Source of the DNA: Lentisphaeria bacterium UBA7640
Lineage (GTDB): Bacteria > Verrucomicrobiota > Lentisphaeria > Victivallales > Victivallaceae
DNA: 14,138 bases
NCBI GenBank assembly: GCA_002483765.1
Contig: DLIO01000024.1
Coordinates: 1 to 14,138, forward strand
Direction: 5' to 3'
Both the position numbers and the translations under genes were made by a program. How positions within the stretch are numbered: the first letter of the stretch is position 1; every line of letters starts with the position of its first letter. The notes under the pieces are model-generated. The model was not told the origin of the DNA. It saw only the letters and a list, made by a program, of their open reading frames with translations, and searched no databases. Shown here one piece after another: positions 1 through 8,503 of this stretch.

Positions 1-416
1 TACACAAAATGCAGAAGAGCCCATAAAATGAAAGGTCGCCGCCGTAATTTTGCGGCGAGCATGGCTAAGATGTTACTTTTATTTAAAGCCGGGAAAACCT
101 GGATTACATCAAATTTTCTGAAAAGAAGATGAAAAAATATTTGAGGTATAAAAGTGTCACGGCGCATATTCGGAAAAATCCCAAATGGGTTTAGCCAGTC
201 TTTAGGACGTATGACCTTAAAGCCATTCATCTGTTCTTTGGCTGGAGTGTCTTTCCTGCGTCGAGGAGTGAAAACCGTTACATCATGATTTTTGCTTAGC
301 TCACATGCCTGAAAACGTAGATTCGTTTCCGCTCCACCAACTTCTGGATAAAACCGATTAAGCACAATGGCAATCTTCAAACGTTTGCCGCTTTTGTTTT
401 TGCCACTATTAGACAT
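1..416 (-). CDS. Glycosyltransferase family 4 protein, N-terminal part (cut by window edge)
   Basis: The minus strand reads open from an ATG at 416-414 through the left window edge (138 codons plus two bases, no stop), so only the N-terminal third or so is visible. Residues 14-51 form the first Rossmann strand and loop of a GT-B glycosyltransferase: IAIVLNRFYPEVGGAETN (residues 15-32) carries the 'YPPxxGGAE' signature of GT4 enzymes, followed by a helix and VTVFTP (46-51). A second strand, FDVIQVFPA, occurs at about 102-110. Residues 1-13 are a basic, Ser/Lys/Gly-rich leader. The C-terminal nucleotide-sugar-binding half lies outside the window, so donor and acceptor cannot be named; GT4 enzymes commonly build polysaccharide or lipopolysaccharide. 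AGGGAAAA about ten bases upstream of the ATG is the likely ribosome binding site. The family call is firm; the function is generic. Confidence 0.85.
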   Translation of the reverse strand, partial: MSNSGKNKSGKRLKIAIVLNRFYPEVGGAETNLRFQACELSKNHDVTVFTPRRRKDTPAKEQMNGFKVIRPKDWLNPFGIFPNMRRDTFIPQIFFHLLFRKFDVIQVFPALNKSNILAMLAAKLRRRPFILWALLHFV

Positions 417-523
417 ATAATACAATTTTCCCTATGAATTATACTTTGAGATATAGTAAGATTTAAATATAGTGTTGTGGCTCCTCAAAGTCAACCTCAA
501 CGAAAAGGAACGCTAAGAAGGCT

Positions 524-649
524 TTAACCACGAAATGTACGGAAAACACGGAAATGGGAAAGAAGATTTTTGTCCACGAATGGACACGAATGGCCACGAA
601 TTGGAAAGGAAAAAAGATAATTATTAATGCTAATTCGTGAAATCAGTGG
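524..649 (+). repeat. Direct repeat copy A, 'cacgaa'-type intergenic repeat, downstream of the symporter gene
   Basis: This 126-bp block starts TTAACCACGAAATGTACGG and ends TTCGTGAAATCAGTGG. It is about 94% identical (six mismatches and one gap by eye) and in the same orientation as the block at 2442-2566. It is made of degenerate short units, 'CCACGAATGG' and 'ACACGAATGG'. It fills most of the gene-free stretch 417-721. The rest of that stretch holds the upstream region of the glycosyltransferase, including a TATAAT-like element read on the minus strand at 443-438, and nothing else I can identify. Confidence 0.9.
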
Positions 650-721
650 ACAAAAAGGTATTATCCACGTTACGTCCTTTATTCAATATGGTGATTACCG
701 GAAACACGGAATAATGACTGG

Positions 722-2329
722 TTAAAGAACTCCGAAGTCGGCGAATGTGTAGTAAATAATGCAAACGATAATACAGAGCAGGATTCCTGTTGGAACAGCC
801 CATTTCCATGGCGTTAAATCTACCGCTTTAACATCCTGTTGGATCCAGGCTTCTTCGCGTGGCGCGAGTTTGCCCCAGATGAGCATTGCCACAATCAAAC
901 CGACAAATACAATCGTTAGAAAATGATATTCGTGTAAATATTCCACCATGGTGTCACATCCTGGGATGAAATATCCGGCTGCAATAATAGAAACACCTCC
1001 GAGTAGTGCTGCTCGGGCGGCTATAGCTGGAACCCGTTTACTGAGCAAACCAACCACGACTACTGCGAAAATAGGAATAAAATAGATTCCGTTCATCTTT
1101 TGTAAATAAGCGAAAATACTTTCGGTTTTAGCGAGGAAAGGAGCTATTGTCATCGCGCCAATTGCTAGGAACAGACCAAACCATTTACCCGATTTGACTA
1201 CTTGTTCATCAGTCGCATTTTTTCGTAATATCTCTTTATAAAAACCGAGACTGAACAGAGTGCAAGTGCTGTTCAACGCTGAATTGAAACTTGATAAAAT
1301 CGCGCCCACCATCACCGCCGCAAAAAAACCGGTCAACGGAGCCGGCAACACTTGGCGAACTAGGGTTCCGTAGGCATTGTCTGCTTTGATTCCTTGTTGA
1401 TTGTATAAATAAAACGCGATTAGTCCAGGGATTACCAGATATAAAGGGCCTAAAAGTTTTAATGTGCCGGTTAAAAGGACCCCCTTTTGACCTTCAGCCA
1501 AACTTGACGCTCCAAAGGTGCGTTGAATAATTTGTTGATTCGTACACCAATAGAAAAGATTTATTATCATAACACCGGTAAACAGAGTGAAAAATGGGAC
1601 ATTTTGTGTGCTTTTACCCACGGAGTTAATCATTTCCGGATGAGCGGTTTTTAAAATACGCCAGCCTTCCATTATCCCTTGTCCGTCACTAATCAGATTG
1701 AAGGCAAAATATGGGATCAGCAGTCCGCCTATTAATAAGCCGATGCCGTTAAGAGTGTCTGATACCACCACTGTTCGCAGACCACCCCACAAAGCATAAA
1801 TAGAACCGACTATACCGACGAACCAAACAGTAATCCACAAGATCGCGGTGTCGTTTTGAATCCCCAGCAAACCACTCAGATTCAGCATGTTGGATAAACC
1901 TTGTGCGCCAGAATATAAAATAATCGGCATGAGGATAACCATGTAAGCAATCAAGAATATAAAGTTAGTTATCATTGCGGTTTGTTTGTCGAATCGGATC
2001 TCGAGTAATTGGGGCAGGGTGGCGATGCCACTTTTGAGGAAACGCGGAAGAAAAAACAGTGCCATTGCCACCAGTGCTACTACCGCAACTATTTCCCAAG
2101 CCAAAACGCTAAGTCCTTCGCTAAAAGCCAAACCGTTCAAGCCAACCAATTGTTCGGTAGATAAATTAGTTAACAATAAAGAGCCAGCAATCAGTGGGAA
2201 AGTCAGGCTCCTGCCAGCGAGAAAATACCCAGTGGAAGAGCGATGATTATCTTTTCTGGTTATCAGCCAAGTCACTAATCCAACAAATCCGGTGAAGAGA
2301 ACAAAAGACAAAATGGTGGTTAAAAACAT
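722..2329 (-). CDS. Sodium/sugar symporter of the SSS (SLC5) family, vSGLT-like
   Basis: This 535-residue, highly hydrophobic protein has about 14 predicted membrane segments, close to the 543 residues of the Vibrio Na+/galactose symporter vSGLT. Signatures run in order: GYFLAGRSL (34-42), NLSTEQLVG (55-63), ALWGGLRTVVVSD (178-190), NLFYWCTNQQIIQRTF (256-271), the LKLL helix with Lys290, and GAILSSFNSALNS (341-353). By eye, residues for sugar contact in vSGLT appear conserved: Glu59/Gln60, Glu79, Asn256, Lys290 and Gln409. Tyr259 fits the Tyr gate and Ser345/Ser346 the Na2 site. It should import a hexose or related sugar with Na+ across the inner membrane; the exact substrate is inferred only. 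GGAGG lies five bases before the ATG. The gene stands alone between two direct repeats, 247 bases downstream of the DUF89 gene on the same strand. Confidence 0.88.
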   Translation of the reverse strand: MFLTTILSFVLFTGFVGLVTWLITRKDNHRSSTGYFLAGRSLTFPLIAGSLLLTNLSTEQLVGLNGLAFSEGLSVLAWEIVAVVALVAMALFFLPRFLKSGIATLPQLLEIRFDKQTAMITNFIFLIAYMVILMPIILYSGAQGLSNMLNLSGLLGIQNDTAILWITVWFVGIVGSIYALWGGLRTVVVSDTLNGIGLLIGGLLIPYFAFNLISDGQGIMEGWRILKTAHPEMINSVGKSTQNVPFFTLFTGVMIINLFYWCTNQQIIQRTFGASSLAEGQKGVLLTGTLKLLGPLYLVIPGLIAFYLYNQQGIKADNAYGTLVRQVLPAPLTGFFAAVMVGAILSSFNSALNSTCTLFSLGFYKEILRKNATDEQVVKSGKWFGLFLAIGAMTIAPFLAKTESIFAYLQKMNGIYFIPIFAVVVVGLLSKRVPAIAARAALLGGVSIIAAGYFIPGCDTMVEYLHEYHFLTIVFVGLIVAMLIWGKLAPREEAWIQQDVKAVDLTPWKWAVPTGILLCIIVCIIYYTFADFGVL

Positions 2330-2441
2330 AACTACCTCCAGTGGTGTAAGAACCTGTGCAAAAACTATAAGGAGCTTGAATTTAAATTACTCTAAGAACA
2401 ATCAAAATCAATTTTCCTTTGAAAAATTATCATCGATAGTT

Positions 2442-2566
2442 TTAACCACGGAATGTACGGAAAACACGGAAATGGGAAAGAAGATTTTTGTTCACGAATG
2501 GACACGAATGGTCACTAATTGGGAAAGAAAAAAATAATTATTAATGCTAATTCGTGAAATCAGTGG
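2442..2566 (+). repeat. Direct repeat copy B, 'cacgaa'-type intergenic repeat, upstream of the symporter gene
   Basis: This 125-bp block is in the same orientation as copy A at 524-649 and nearly identical to it. It lies between the end of the DUF89 gene and the start of the symporter gene. Together the two copies bracket the symporter. A short open frame running through this block on the plus strand (2292-2537) is a by-product of the repeat and not a gene. Confidence 0.9.
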
Positions 2567-2576
2567 GCAGAAAGTT

Positions 2577-3431
2577 TTAGATGTTTTTAGGGATTACTTG
2601 CAGAGATCCTTGTTTTATATTGCCAATTAGGTCGGTTATGACTTGGCATTTAGCTCGGAGAAGAAAAACTATCGGCCTATTGTATTCGTTAAGGGTTTCG
2701 TAGTTCCCCTGTCCTTTAGCGATTACTAAATCCGCGCTGTTCATTGTGTCGAGAAACTCTTTGTTGGAATAACGCAGAGAAACTCCTGGAGTCATATCGC
2801 CAGTATCAACGTAAGGAACGATATCCAGTTTTGACGCTTTTATTTCGCGCGGCGTGATGTCGTTTATAATCGGCTTCCCACGAACACCTAAAGTTATTTT
2901 ATCGCTGTAGCGTTCGATCAATAGTCGGTCCAAAACCGCTTCGCCACAATTATCCGCAATATAGAAAATCTTCTTTGCTTTATCCATGCTTTGTTCAAGG
3001 GTTTTTATCGCAGTGAGGTCGATTGGCATATCGAATACCTCTAAAACACGTTCGCGTGCGGTATTGAGATCAAAATCCCGAATTGCGCCGAAGTCAATAA
3101 TATTACCTGCAATCACGAAACGGATGATCGTTTCAAATTTATTTTTACTGTTCTCTATAATTTTACGCAGATCTGGCATAAGTTCAAGTGCAAATTTGGT
3201 TGACATATCTTTGATTTCTAGATAAGGATCATCAACTTTTGAGATAGTTTTAATCGCTTGGTGAATAAGTCTGGCCTGTTCTGGTGGAGTCAGGCTTAAG
3301 TCCATATTGCTCGCATCGGCGAGTGTTTTTTTAATAATTTCATAGCGAACAGCATCGTCGGTGCTTACCATTTTAGCGATATGCACAGCCTGACTTATCA
3401 AGCACGGTATGCAGTCAATTTGGATTTTCAT
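2577..3431 (-). CDS. DUF89 family metal-dependent phosphatase (damage-control phosphatase, CxxC subfamily)
   Basis: This 284-residue protein begins MKIQIDCIPCLISQA. The N-terminal CxxC (Cys7, Cys10) typifies the stand-alone archaeal/bacterial branch of DUF89 (ARMT1-like) proteins. AGNIIDFGA (about 108-116), ADNCGEAVLDR (about 159-169) and the AKGQGNYETLN segment near 239-249 are family metal- and phosphate-site motifs; the Asn and Asp residues in GN..DFG and DNCGE would bind the divalent metal. Characterised members are Mn/Ni/Co-dependent phosphatases proposed to remove damaged or excess sugar phosphates or cofactor intermediates. The physiological substrate here is unknown. A GGGGA sits just upstream of the ATG. 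No operon partner is obvious; the symporter downstream on the same strand is separated by a repeat. The family is confident, the substrate is not. Confidence 0.85.
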   Translation of the reverse strand: MKIQIDCIPCLISQAVHIAKMVSTDDAVRYEIIKKTLADASNMDLSLTPPEQARLIHQAIKTISKVDDPYLEIKDMSTKFALELMPDLRKIIENSKNKFETIIRFVIAGNIIDFGAIRDFDLNTARERVLEVFDMPIDLTAIKTLEQSMDKAKKIFYIADNCGEAVLDRLLIERYSDKITLGVRGKPIINDITPREIKASKLDIVPYVDTGDMTPGVSLRYSNKEFLDTMNSADLVIAKGQGNYETLNEYNRPIVFLLRAKCQVITDLIGNIKQGSLQVIPKNI

Positions 3432-3540
3432 ATTTCCCCGTCATAGTTTAGTGTGTGAAAACAGTTTTTTTGATATTACCTTAGAACCTACATCTTTTGA
3501 AAATTATTTACAAGTAAAACGCTTGAGAATCCAATAAAGG

Positions 3541-3900
3541 AATTTAACCGCAGATGGACACCGATTAACACAGATGAGGGAATAAAATTCAGAAAGATTT
3601 AACACAGAGGGTTGGGGGAGTTTTTTTCCACTAATTTCACCAATTAACACTAATAAGGTTTAAGGAGGAAAAGCCGGGAATTAACCACGGAATACACTGA
3701 AAGTCACGGAAAGGGAAAAAGGCTCACGAAGAGGGAGATTTAACACGAGGCACTGAGCCACGGGGGAGGAAGGAAGTTAGAATTGGGGAAATTCACCCTT
3801 TTCTTGGCCGTCCACTTTCCTATCAACTAGCAAAAAATTCCTTGTAAGTTACTTTTTTATCATTTTTCTCCGTGTCTCAGTGGCTCCGTGTTAAACTCCC
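3541..3900. repeat. Cluster of degenerate 'ttaacacgga' intergenic repeats, with an inverted pair
   Basis: Units such as TTAACCGCAGATGGACACC, TTAACACAGA, TTAACCACGGAATACACTG and TTAACACGAGGCACTGAG occur in forward orientation from 3543 to 3768. A reverse-orientation unit sits at 3868-3900. The segments 3733-3768 and 3868-3900 are imperfect inverted copies separated by 99 bases, so this DNA could form a long stem. This explains most of the gene-free stretch 3432-4136; the remainder holds the upstream region of the DUF89 gene, a palindromic element at 3952-3996 and the trmO promoter. I see no coding signal here. Confidence 0.75.
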
Positions 3901-3951
3901 TTTCTCATTCCCATGTCAGTCCTCCAATAATATGATGTAACTTATGGTTTC

Positions 3952-3996
3952 AATTATCGCGCGCATAATGCGCGCGCGAATTAGACGCTATAGTTA
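3952..3996 (+). repeat. GC-rich palindromic element, copy 1
   Basis: AATT-flanked palindrome with core GCGCATAATGCGC; 13 of 15 base pairs match around a single central A. It is followed by an AGACGCTATAGTTA tail. A related 45-bp copy in the same orientation, including the tail, is at 8748-8792. It resembles a small dispersed REP-like unit. Whether it acts in transcription (for example as a hairpin) is unknown; it lacks a U-tract, so it is not a canonical terminator. Confidence 0.7.
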
Positions 3997-4066
3997 TGTT
4001 GTTTTTTGCCAGCGAAATAGGCTGATGTTTTGTGCGTTTCCATCACTGATTTTTTGCCGTGGCAAA

Positions 4067-4094
4067 TTGCAAACAGCGCTCAAAGGCTTATAGT
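4067..4094 (+). promoter_or_regulatory. Putative sigma-70-type promoter for trmO and the restriction gene
   Basis: TTGCAA (4067-4072), a 16-base spacer and TATAGT (4089-4094; five of six to TATAAT) precede the trmO start by about 42 bases. It is the only promoter-like signal I see before the trmO/restriction gene pair. Confidence 0.45.
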
Positions 4095-4136
4095 AAAAAA
4101 TAGTTTCAAAACTGTTAAATCTCAAAAGGTATAACC

Positions 4137-4628
4137 ATGGCCGAAAATACGATATCATTTAATCCCATCGGTATAATTCATACTCCATTCAAAGAAACTG
4201 CAGGAATGCCGATACAACCGCCCGGTGCGCTAGGGATCAATGGGACTGTCGAAGTTTTTCCTGAATTCAGCGAGGGATTACAGGATATTGAAGAGTTTTC
4301 GCATATAATTCTTATTTATCATTTTAACAAATCTAAAGACTTTAAATTGAAGATCGCGCCATTTTTGGAAGATGAAGTGCATGGAGTATTTGCGGTTCGA
4401 GCCCCTAAAAGGCCAAATCCTATTGGCATATCAGTTGTAAAATTGCTGAGGCGAGAAGATAATATTATTTATATTGATAATCCTGATATGCTTGACGGCA
4501 CTCCGCTACTCGACATAAAACCATATATTCCTGATTTTGACGCATATCCTGACGCTATTGCGGGTTGGCAAGAAAAACATAAAGGAAAAGTGCGCAAACA
4601 TAAATCGGATGATCGGTTTAAAAAGTGA
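4137..4628 (+). CDS. trmO: TrmO-like tRNA (N6-threonylcarbamoyladenosine A37) N6-methyltransferase
   Basis: This 163-residue protein belongs to the TrmO/TsaA/UPF0066 family. It opens with the family strand FNPIGIIHTPFKE (9-21) and contains GVFAVRAPKRPNPIGIS (83-99), the S-adenosylmethionine-binding signature with the conserved RPNPIG. LDGTPLLDIKPYIPDFD (residues 119-135) is the second family motif. Characterised TrmO methylates t6A at position 37 of threonine tRNA. The protein is a single beta-barrel domain and lacks the C-terminal extension of E. coli TrmO (235 residues), like the compact archaeal and many bacterial forms. AAAAGGT lies about seven bases before the ATG. The restriction-methylation gene starts 27 bases after its stop on the same strand, so the two are probably cotranscribed. 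A different methyl acceptor in this subfamily is possible. Confidence 0.87.
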   Translation: MAENTISFNPIGIIHTPFKETAGMPIQPPGALGINGTVEVFPEFSEGLQDIEEFSHIILIYHFNKSKDFKLKIAPFLEDEVHGVFAVRAPKRPNPIGISVVKLLRREDNIIYIDNPDMLDGTPLLDIKPYIPDFDAYPDAIAGWQEKHKGKVRKHKSDDRFKK

Positions 4629-4655
4629 CAACATATTAGTCAAAGGTTATAGTTT

Positions 4656-7600
4656 ATGAATTTAATTGAAATTACTCCGCACAAAGCCTTAAATAAAGCT
4701 TTTCTCAAGGTCAAACCTAGTCGCAACGAGATTAACACCTTTAAGGATAACTTCAAAAGTTTGATGGGAGGAATCAACGAGAACGAGACCGAAGAGTTTC
4801 ACAAGAACCTCGTGACCAAGTTCCTGCGCAAAACTTATTACGGCGATAAATATTCTATCAACACCAAAGGTCGCAATGATCTGGTCATTCACACTGGCAA
4901 AGACGCGCACAGTCCAGTCGGAGTGATTATCGAAGCCAAGAAACCCACGAACACCGCCGAAATGTTGCGCAAAGACAATATCAACGTCAAAGCGTTTCAA
5001 GAGATGGTGCTTTACTATCTGCGTGAACGCATTACTGGCGGCAATCTGGAAATGAAATATCTGATTGCCACTAATGTTTATGAATGGTTCATTTTCGATG
5101 CTTCGGTCTTTGAAAAAGCTTTCGCGCATAACAGTAAGTTTGTTAAACAGTTCAAAGATTTCGAGGCTGGACGTTTGGCTGGCAATAATACTGATTTCTT
5201 TTACAAACAGGTCGCCGAGCCTGAGATTAACGCCGTTGAAAATGCTATTGAGTTTACGCATTTTGATATTCGCGATTATCAACATGCTTTGCACGGTAAC
5301 GATAAAGAGGGCGACAACAAACTGATTGCGCTGTATAAAATATTTTCGCCAGAGCATTTGTTAAAACTACCGTTTGCTAATGATAGCAACAGTCTGGATA
5401 AAGCTTTCTACGCGGAACTGCTTCACATTATCGGTTTGACTGAAACTAAAGATGGCGGCAAAAAACTTATTGAACGAAAAAAAGAGGGCGAACGTGATTC
5501 TGGTTCACTGATTGAAAACGCTATCAGCCAGCTTGATAGTCTGGATAAAATTTCGCGACTCGCCAAGCCGCAACAGTTCGGCGAAAACCAGCAGGAACGG
5601 TTATTCAATGTCGGCTTGGAACTGGTCATCACTTGGCTTAATCGTATTCTTTTTCTCAAACTACTCGAAGCGCAACTGATAAAATATCACAAAAGCGATG
5701 AAACTTTTGCGTTTCTGAATCTGAATAAAGTTCCTAGCTTTGACGAACTGAATGATCTGTTTTTCAAAGTGCTGGCCAAACAAACTGGCGAACGCACTGG
5801 CGCTGTAAAAGATATTTTCGCTAACGTGCCATATCTGAATAGTTCATTATTCGAACCGACAGAACTGGAGCATACTGGATTATTTATCAGCCAGTTGAGC
5901 AATAAAACCATTCCCGTACCAGCTTCAACCGTGCTTAAAAATGAACACGGCAAAAAAGTCTCCGGCAATATGGACACCTTGCAATATCTGTTTGAATTTC
6001 TCAATGCCTACGATTTCAGCAGTGAAGGTTCCGAAGATATTCAAGAAAACAATAAAACCCTGATTAACGCTTCGGTGCTTGGTCTGATCTTTGAAAAAAT
6101 CAACGGCTATAAAGATGGTTCGTTCTTTACGCCTGGCTTTATCACCATGTATATCTGTCGCGAAACTATTCGCCGTGCAGTTATCCAGAAATTCAACGAT
6201 GTCAAAGGTTGGAATTGCCAAAACATGGATCAGTTGTTCAATGAAATAAGAGACAAAGCGGAAGCTAACCAGATTATCAACAGCCTGAAAATCTGCGATC
6301 CCGCCGTCGGTTCTGGACACTTCCTCGTTTCCGCACTCAATGAAATTATCGCAGTAAAAAGTGATCTGGAAATTCTGCTTAATCGCGAAGGTAGAACTCT
6401 CCGCGATTACCAGTTTGAAGTCGTCAACGACGAACTCGTGGTCACCGATGATGACGGCAGACTCTTTGAATACAATCCACTCAATCTCAAAAGCCAACTC
6501 GTGCAGGAAGCTTTATTTGACGAAAAACAAACTATCATCCAAAATTGCTTGTTCGGCGTGGATATTAACCCTAACTCTGTAAAAATCTGTCGCCTTCGTC
6601 TTTGGATTGAACTGCTGAAAAACTCCTATTACAAAAATGATGGCAAGAGCGCAGAACTGGAAACCCTGCCCAATATCGACATTAATATCAAGTGTGGGAA
6701 TTCGCTTATCGGCCGTTATGACCTCGATTCAGGCATAAAGACTGCCCTGCGTAAAAGCAAATGGACTATCGCCAGTTATCGTGAAGCTATTATGTCTTAC
6801 CGCAACGCCACCAGTAAAGACGAAAAACGTGACATGGAAAAACTGATTGATCAGATTAAAAATGATTTTGAATCTGAAATCAATCATACCGACAAGCGAG
6901 TATTAAATTTAGAAAAACTTAAAAACAGATTGAAAAACCTCGAACGCCCCGATCTCTTTGAAAAGCCAAAAGATGTGAAAGAGATTAAAAAAACTAAAGC
7001 TGGCATTCAAAAACTTGAAGCTGAAATCGAAAATGTTAAAAGCAATAAAATCTTCGAAAACGCTTTTGAATGGCGTTTCGAATTTCCCGAAGTCCTGAAT
7101 GCCGACGGCAAGTTTATCGGTTTTGATGCAATCATCGGCAATCCGCCGTATGTGCAGTTACAGAAAGACAGCGGAAAACTAGCGGATATGTTCGCCGGTT
7201 GCGAGTACAGAACCTTTGCACGAACTGGAGATATTTACGCGCTCTTTTATGAACGCGGCTATCAATTACTCAGAGATAACGGCGTTTTGACGTTCATCAC
7301 CAGCAATAAATGGATGCGGGCAAATTATGGGAAATCGTTACGGAAATATTTTGTCGAACATGGCAATATCGCACAACTGATTGATTTCGGTGATGCGCGG
7401 TTTTTCGAAAACGCGACCACTTATACCAATATTCTCCTCTGGGAAAAGACCGAGCAAAAAACCAAAACTCACGCTTGGGATTTGAGTCACGCCTGCGGAA
7501 ATAGTACGTCGCTGGAAGAACTACTGGAAAAGCATGGCGGCTATGAACCATTGTTCGATGAATCTTCTTTTGTAATTTTGAAAGGTGTTCAGTCAGCGAT

Positions 7601-8408
7601 TAAGAGGAAAATTGAAGACGTTGGCATGCCGCTCAAGGATTGGGATGTTTCAATTTATCGTGGGATATTGACCGGACTAAATGAAGCATTTATCATTGAT
7701 GGCAAGAAGAAAGATGAACTGATTGCGCTAGACCCCAGAAACGCAGAAATTATAAAACCAATTTTACGCGGTAGAGATATTAAAAAATATTCGGCAAACT
7801 TTGCAGATTTGTGGTTAATCTCAACATTGCCGGCGTTACATATAAACATTAATGATTATCCTGCCGTAAAAAACTATTTGGCGACATTCGGCACAAGGCT
7901 TGAACAAATCGGAGGAAAAGGGTGCAGAAAAAAAACGAGTAACAAATGGTTTGAAACTCAAGACCAAATAGCATATTATCAGGAATTTGAAAAGGAAAAG
8001 ATTATCTGGGCTGAAATCGTATACGACTCGGCTTTTTATTTTGACAATAAAGGATTCTATCCAGAAGCAACTGCATTTATAATGACGGGAGAGTCGATTA
8101 AGTATATTACTGCGCTATTAAATTCAAGACTCCTGACTTTTTCCTTTAAATCGTTCTACGCTGGTGGTGATTTACGGGGAAATACATTCAGATATAAAAA
8201 AGTATTTTTAGAGAAACTCCCCATCCCAAAAATCTCAAAAGAAGTCCAAAAACCATTTGAAGAATTAGTCGCTCAGATTTCTGCCGCGAAGCAAGCCGAT
8301 CCAGTGGCAGACACGACAGTTTTGGAAAAAGAGATCGACCAACTGGTGTACAAACTGTACGGCCTAACAGAAGAAGAAATTCAACTCGTAGAAGCAACCA
8401 GTCTTTGA
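4656..8408 (+). CDS. Type IIG restriction-modification protein (fused endonuclease and adenine DNA methyltransferase)
   Basis: This 1250-residue protein combines cleavage and methylation. An N-terminal PD-(D/E)XK nuclease site is visible: Asp75 in GRNDLVI, then Glu93-Ala-Lys95 in VGVIIEAKKP. A helical region follows. The gamma-type N6-adenine methyltransferase core has motif I at 548-556 (DPAVGSGHF) and the catalytic motif IV at 829-832 (NPPY, preceded by DAIIG). Between them, at about 735-810, is a charged Lys/Glu-rich, coiled-coil-like insertion. Residues from about 990 (WDVSIYRGILTGLNEAF) resemble the TaqI-C/Eco57I-type target-recognition region. Such single-chain enzymes both cut and protect DNA, so no separate methylase or specificity gene is needed. 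The recognition sequence cannot be read. AAAGG lies nine bases before the ATG. The gene appears intact. PglX of BREX also has an NPPY methyltransferase of this size but normally lacks an N-terminal nuclease site, and no other BREX genes are here. Confidence 0.87.
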   Translation: MNLIEITPHKALNKAFLKVKPSRNEINTFKDNFKSLMGGINENETEEFHKNLVTKFLRKTYYGDKYSINTKGRNDLVIHTGKDAHSPVGVIIEAKKPTNTAEMLRKDNINVKAFQEMVLYYLRERITGGNLEMKYLIATNVYEWFIFDASVFEKAFAHNSKFVKQFKDFEAGRLAGNNTDFFYKQVAEPEINAVENAIEFTHFDIRDYQHALHGNDKEGDNKLIALYKIFSPEHLLKLPFANDSNSLDKAFYAELLHIIGLTETKDGGKKLIERKKEGERDSGSLIENAISQLDSLDKISRLAKPQQFGENQQERLFNVGLELVITWLNRILFLKLLEAQLIKYHKSDETFAFLNLNKVPSFDELNDLFFKVLAKQTGERTGAVKDIFANVPYLNSSLFEPTELEHTGLFISQLSNKTIPVPASTVLKNEHGKKVSGNMDTLQYLFEFLNAYDFSSEGSEDIQENNKTLINASVLGLIFEKINGYKDGSFFTPGFITMYICRETIRRAVIQKFNDVKGWNCQNMDQLFNEIRDKAEANQIINSLKICDPAVGSGHFLVSALNEIIAVKSDLEILLNREGRTLRDYQFEVVNDELVVTDDDGRLFEYNPLNLKSQLVQEALFDEKQTIIQNCLFGVDINPNSVKICRLRLWIELLKNSYYKNDGKSAELETLPNIDINIKCGNSLIGRYDLDSGIKTALRKSKWTIASYREAIMSYRNATSKDEKRDMEKLIDQIKNDFESEINHTDKRVLNLEKLKNRLKNLERPDLFEKPKDVKEIKKTKAGIQKLEAEIENVKSNKIFENAFEWRFEFPEVLNADGKFIGFDAIIGNPPYVQLQKDSGKLADMFAGCEYRTFARTGDIYALFYERGYQLLRDNGVLTFITSNKWMRANYGKSLRKYFVEHGNIAQLIDFGDARFFENATTYTNILLWEKTEQKTKTHAWDLSHACGNSTSLEELLEKHGGYEPLFDESSFVILKGVQSAIKRKIEDVGMPLKDWDVSIYRGILTGLNEAFIIDGKKKDELIALDPRNAEIIKPILRGRDIKKYSANFADLWLISTLPALHININDYPAVKNYLATFGTRLEQIGGKGCRKKTSNKWFETQDQIAYYQEFEKEKIIWAEIVYDSAFYFDNKGFYPEATAFIMTGESIKYITALLNSRLLTFSFKSFYAGGDLRGNTFRYKKVFLEKLPIPKISKEVQKPFEELVAQISAAKQADPVADTTVLEKEIDQLVYKLYGLTEEEIQLVEATSL

Positions 8409-8430
8409 TGGTAAAAATATTCAGTGAGAT

Positions 8431-8497
8431 AAAAACAAAAAGCGGTCACAACGCCAGCGACCACAAGGGCACGCTCGTAACGTCATAACCGCTTAAC
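8431..8497 (-). ncRNA. Candidate small RNA gene, downstream tandem copy (unit 1)
   Basis: Read on the minus strand from a probable start near 8497, the RNA is about 62-66 nt. Its 5' part (AAGCGGUUAUGACG, 8494-8481) pairs without interruption with its 3' part (CGUUGUGACCGCUU, 8453-8440): 14 base pairs, four of them G-U. An inner hairpin, AGCG/CGCU topped by GCC-loop-GGU, fills the middle. A U-rich tail (UUUUUGUUUUU) follows the stem, as in an intrinsic terminator. The G-U pairs would be C-A mismatches if the other strand were transcribed, so the minus strand is indicated. It ends about 23 bases from the convergent restriction gene. No open reading frame of useful length. Family not recognised. 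Confidence 0.55.
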
Positions 8498-8503
8498 AAA
8501 CAC

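Noticed and set aside
438..466. Promoter for the glycosyltransferase with TATAAT at 443-438
   Set aside because: The -35 match is poor, and the implied start would fall inside the ribosome binding site, so it is not listed as a feature.
2292..2537. Plus-strand 81-residue open frame
   Set aside because: It overlaps the symporter start on the other strand and then runs through direct repeat copy B; the protein is repeat-derived.
4689..6497. Several minus-strand open frames up to 222 residues within the restriction gene
   Set aside because: They are antisense shadows of a gene with clear methyltransferase and nuclease motifs; none has recognisable motifs or start signals.
4656..8408. PglX of a BREX system
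   Set aside because: An N-terminal PD-(D/E)XK site is present and no BrxA/B/C, PglZ or BrxL genes are adjacent; a type IIG enzyme fits better.
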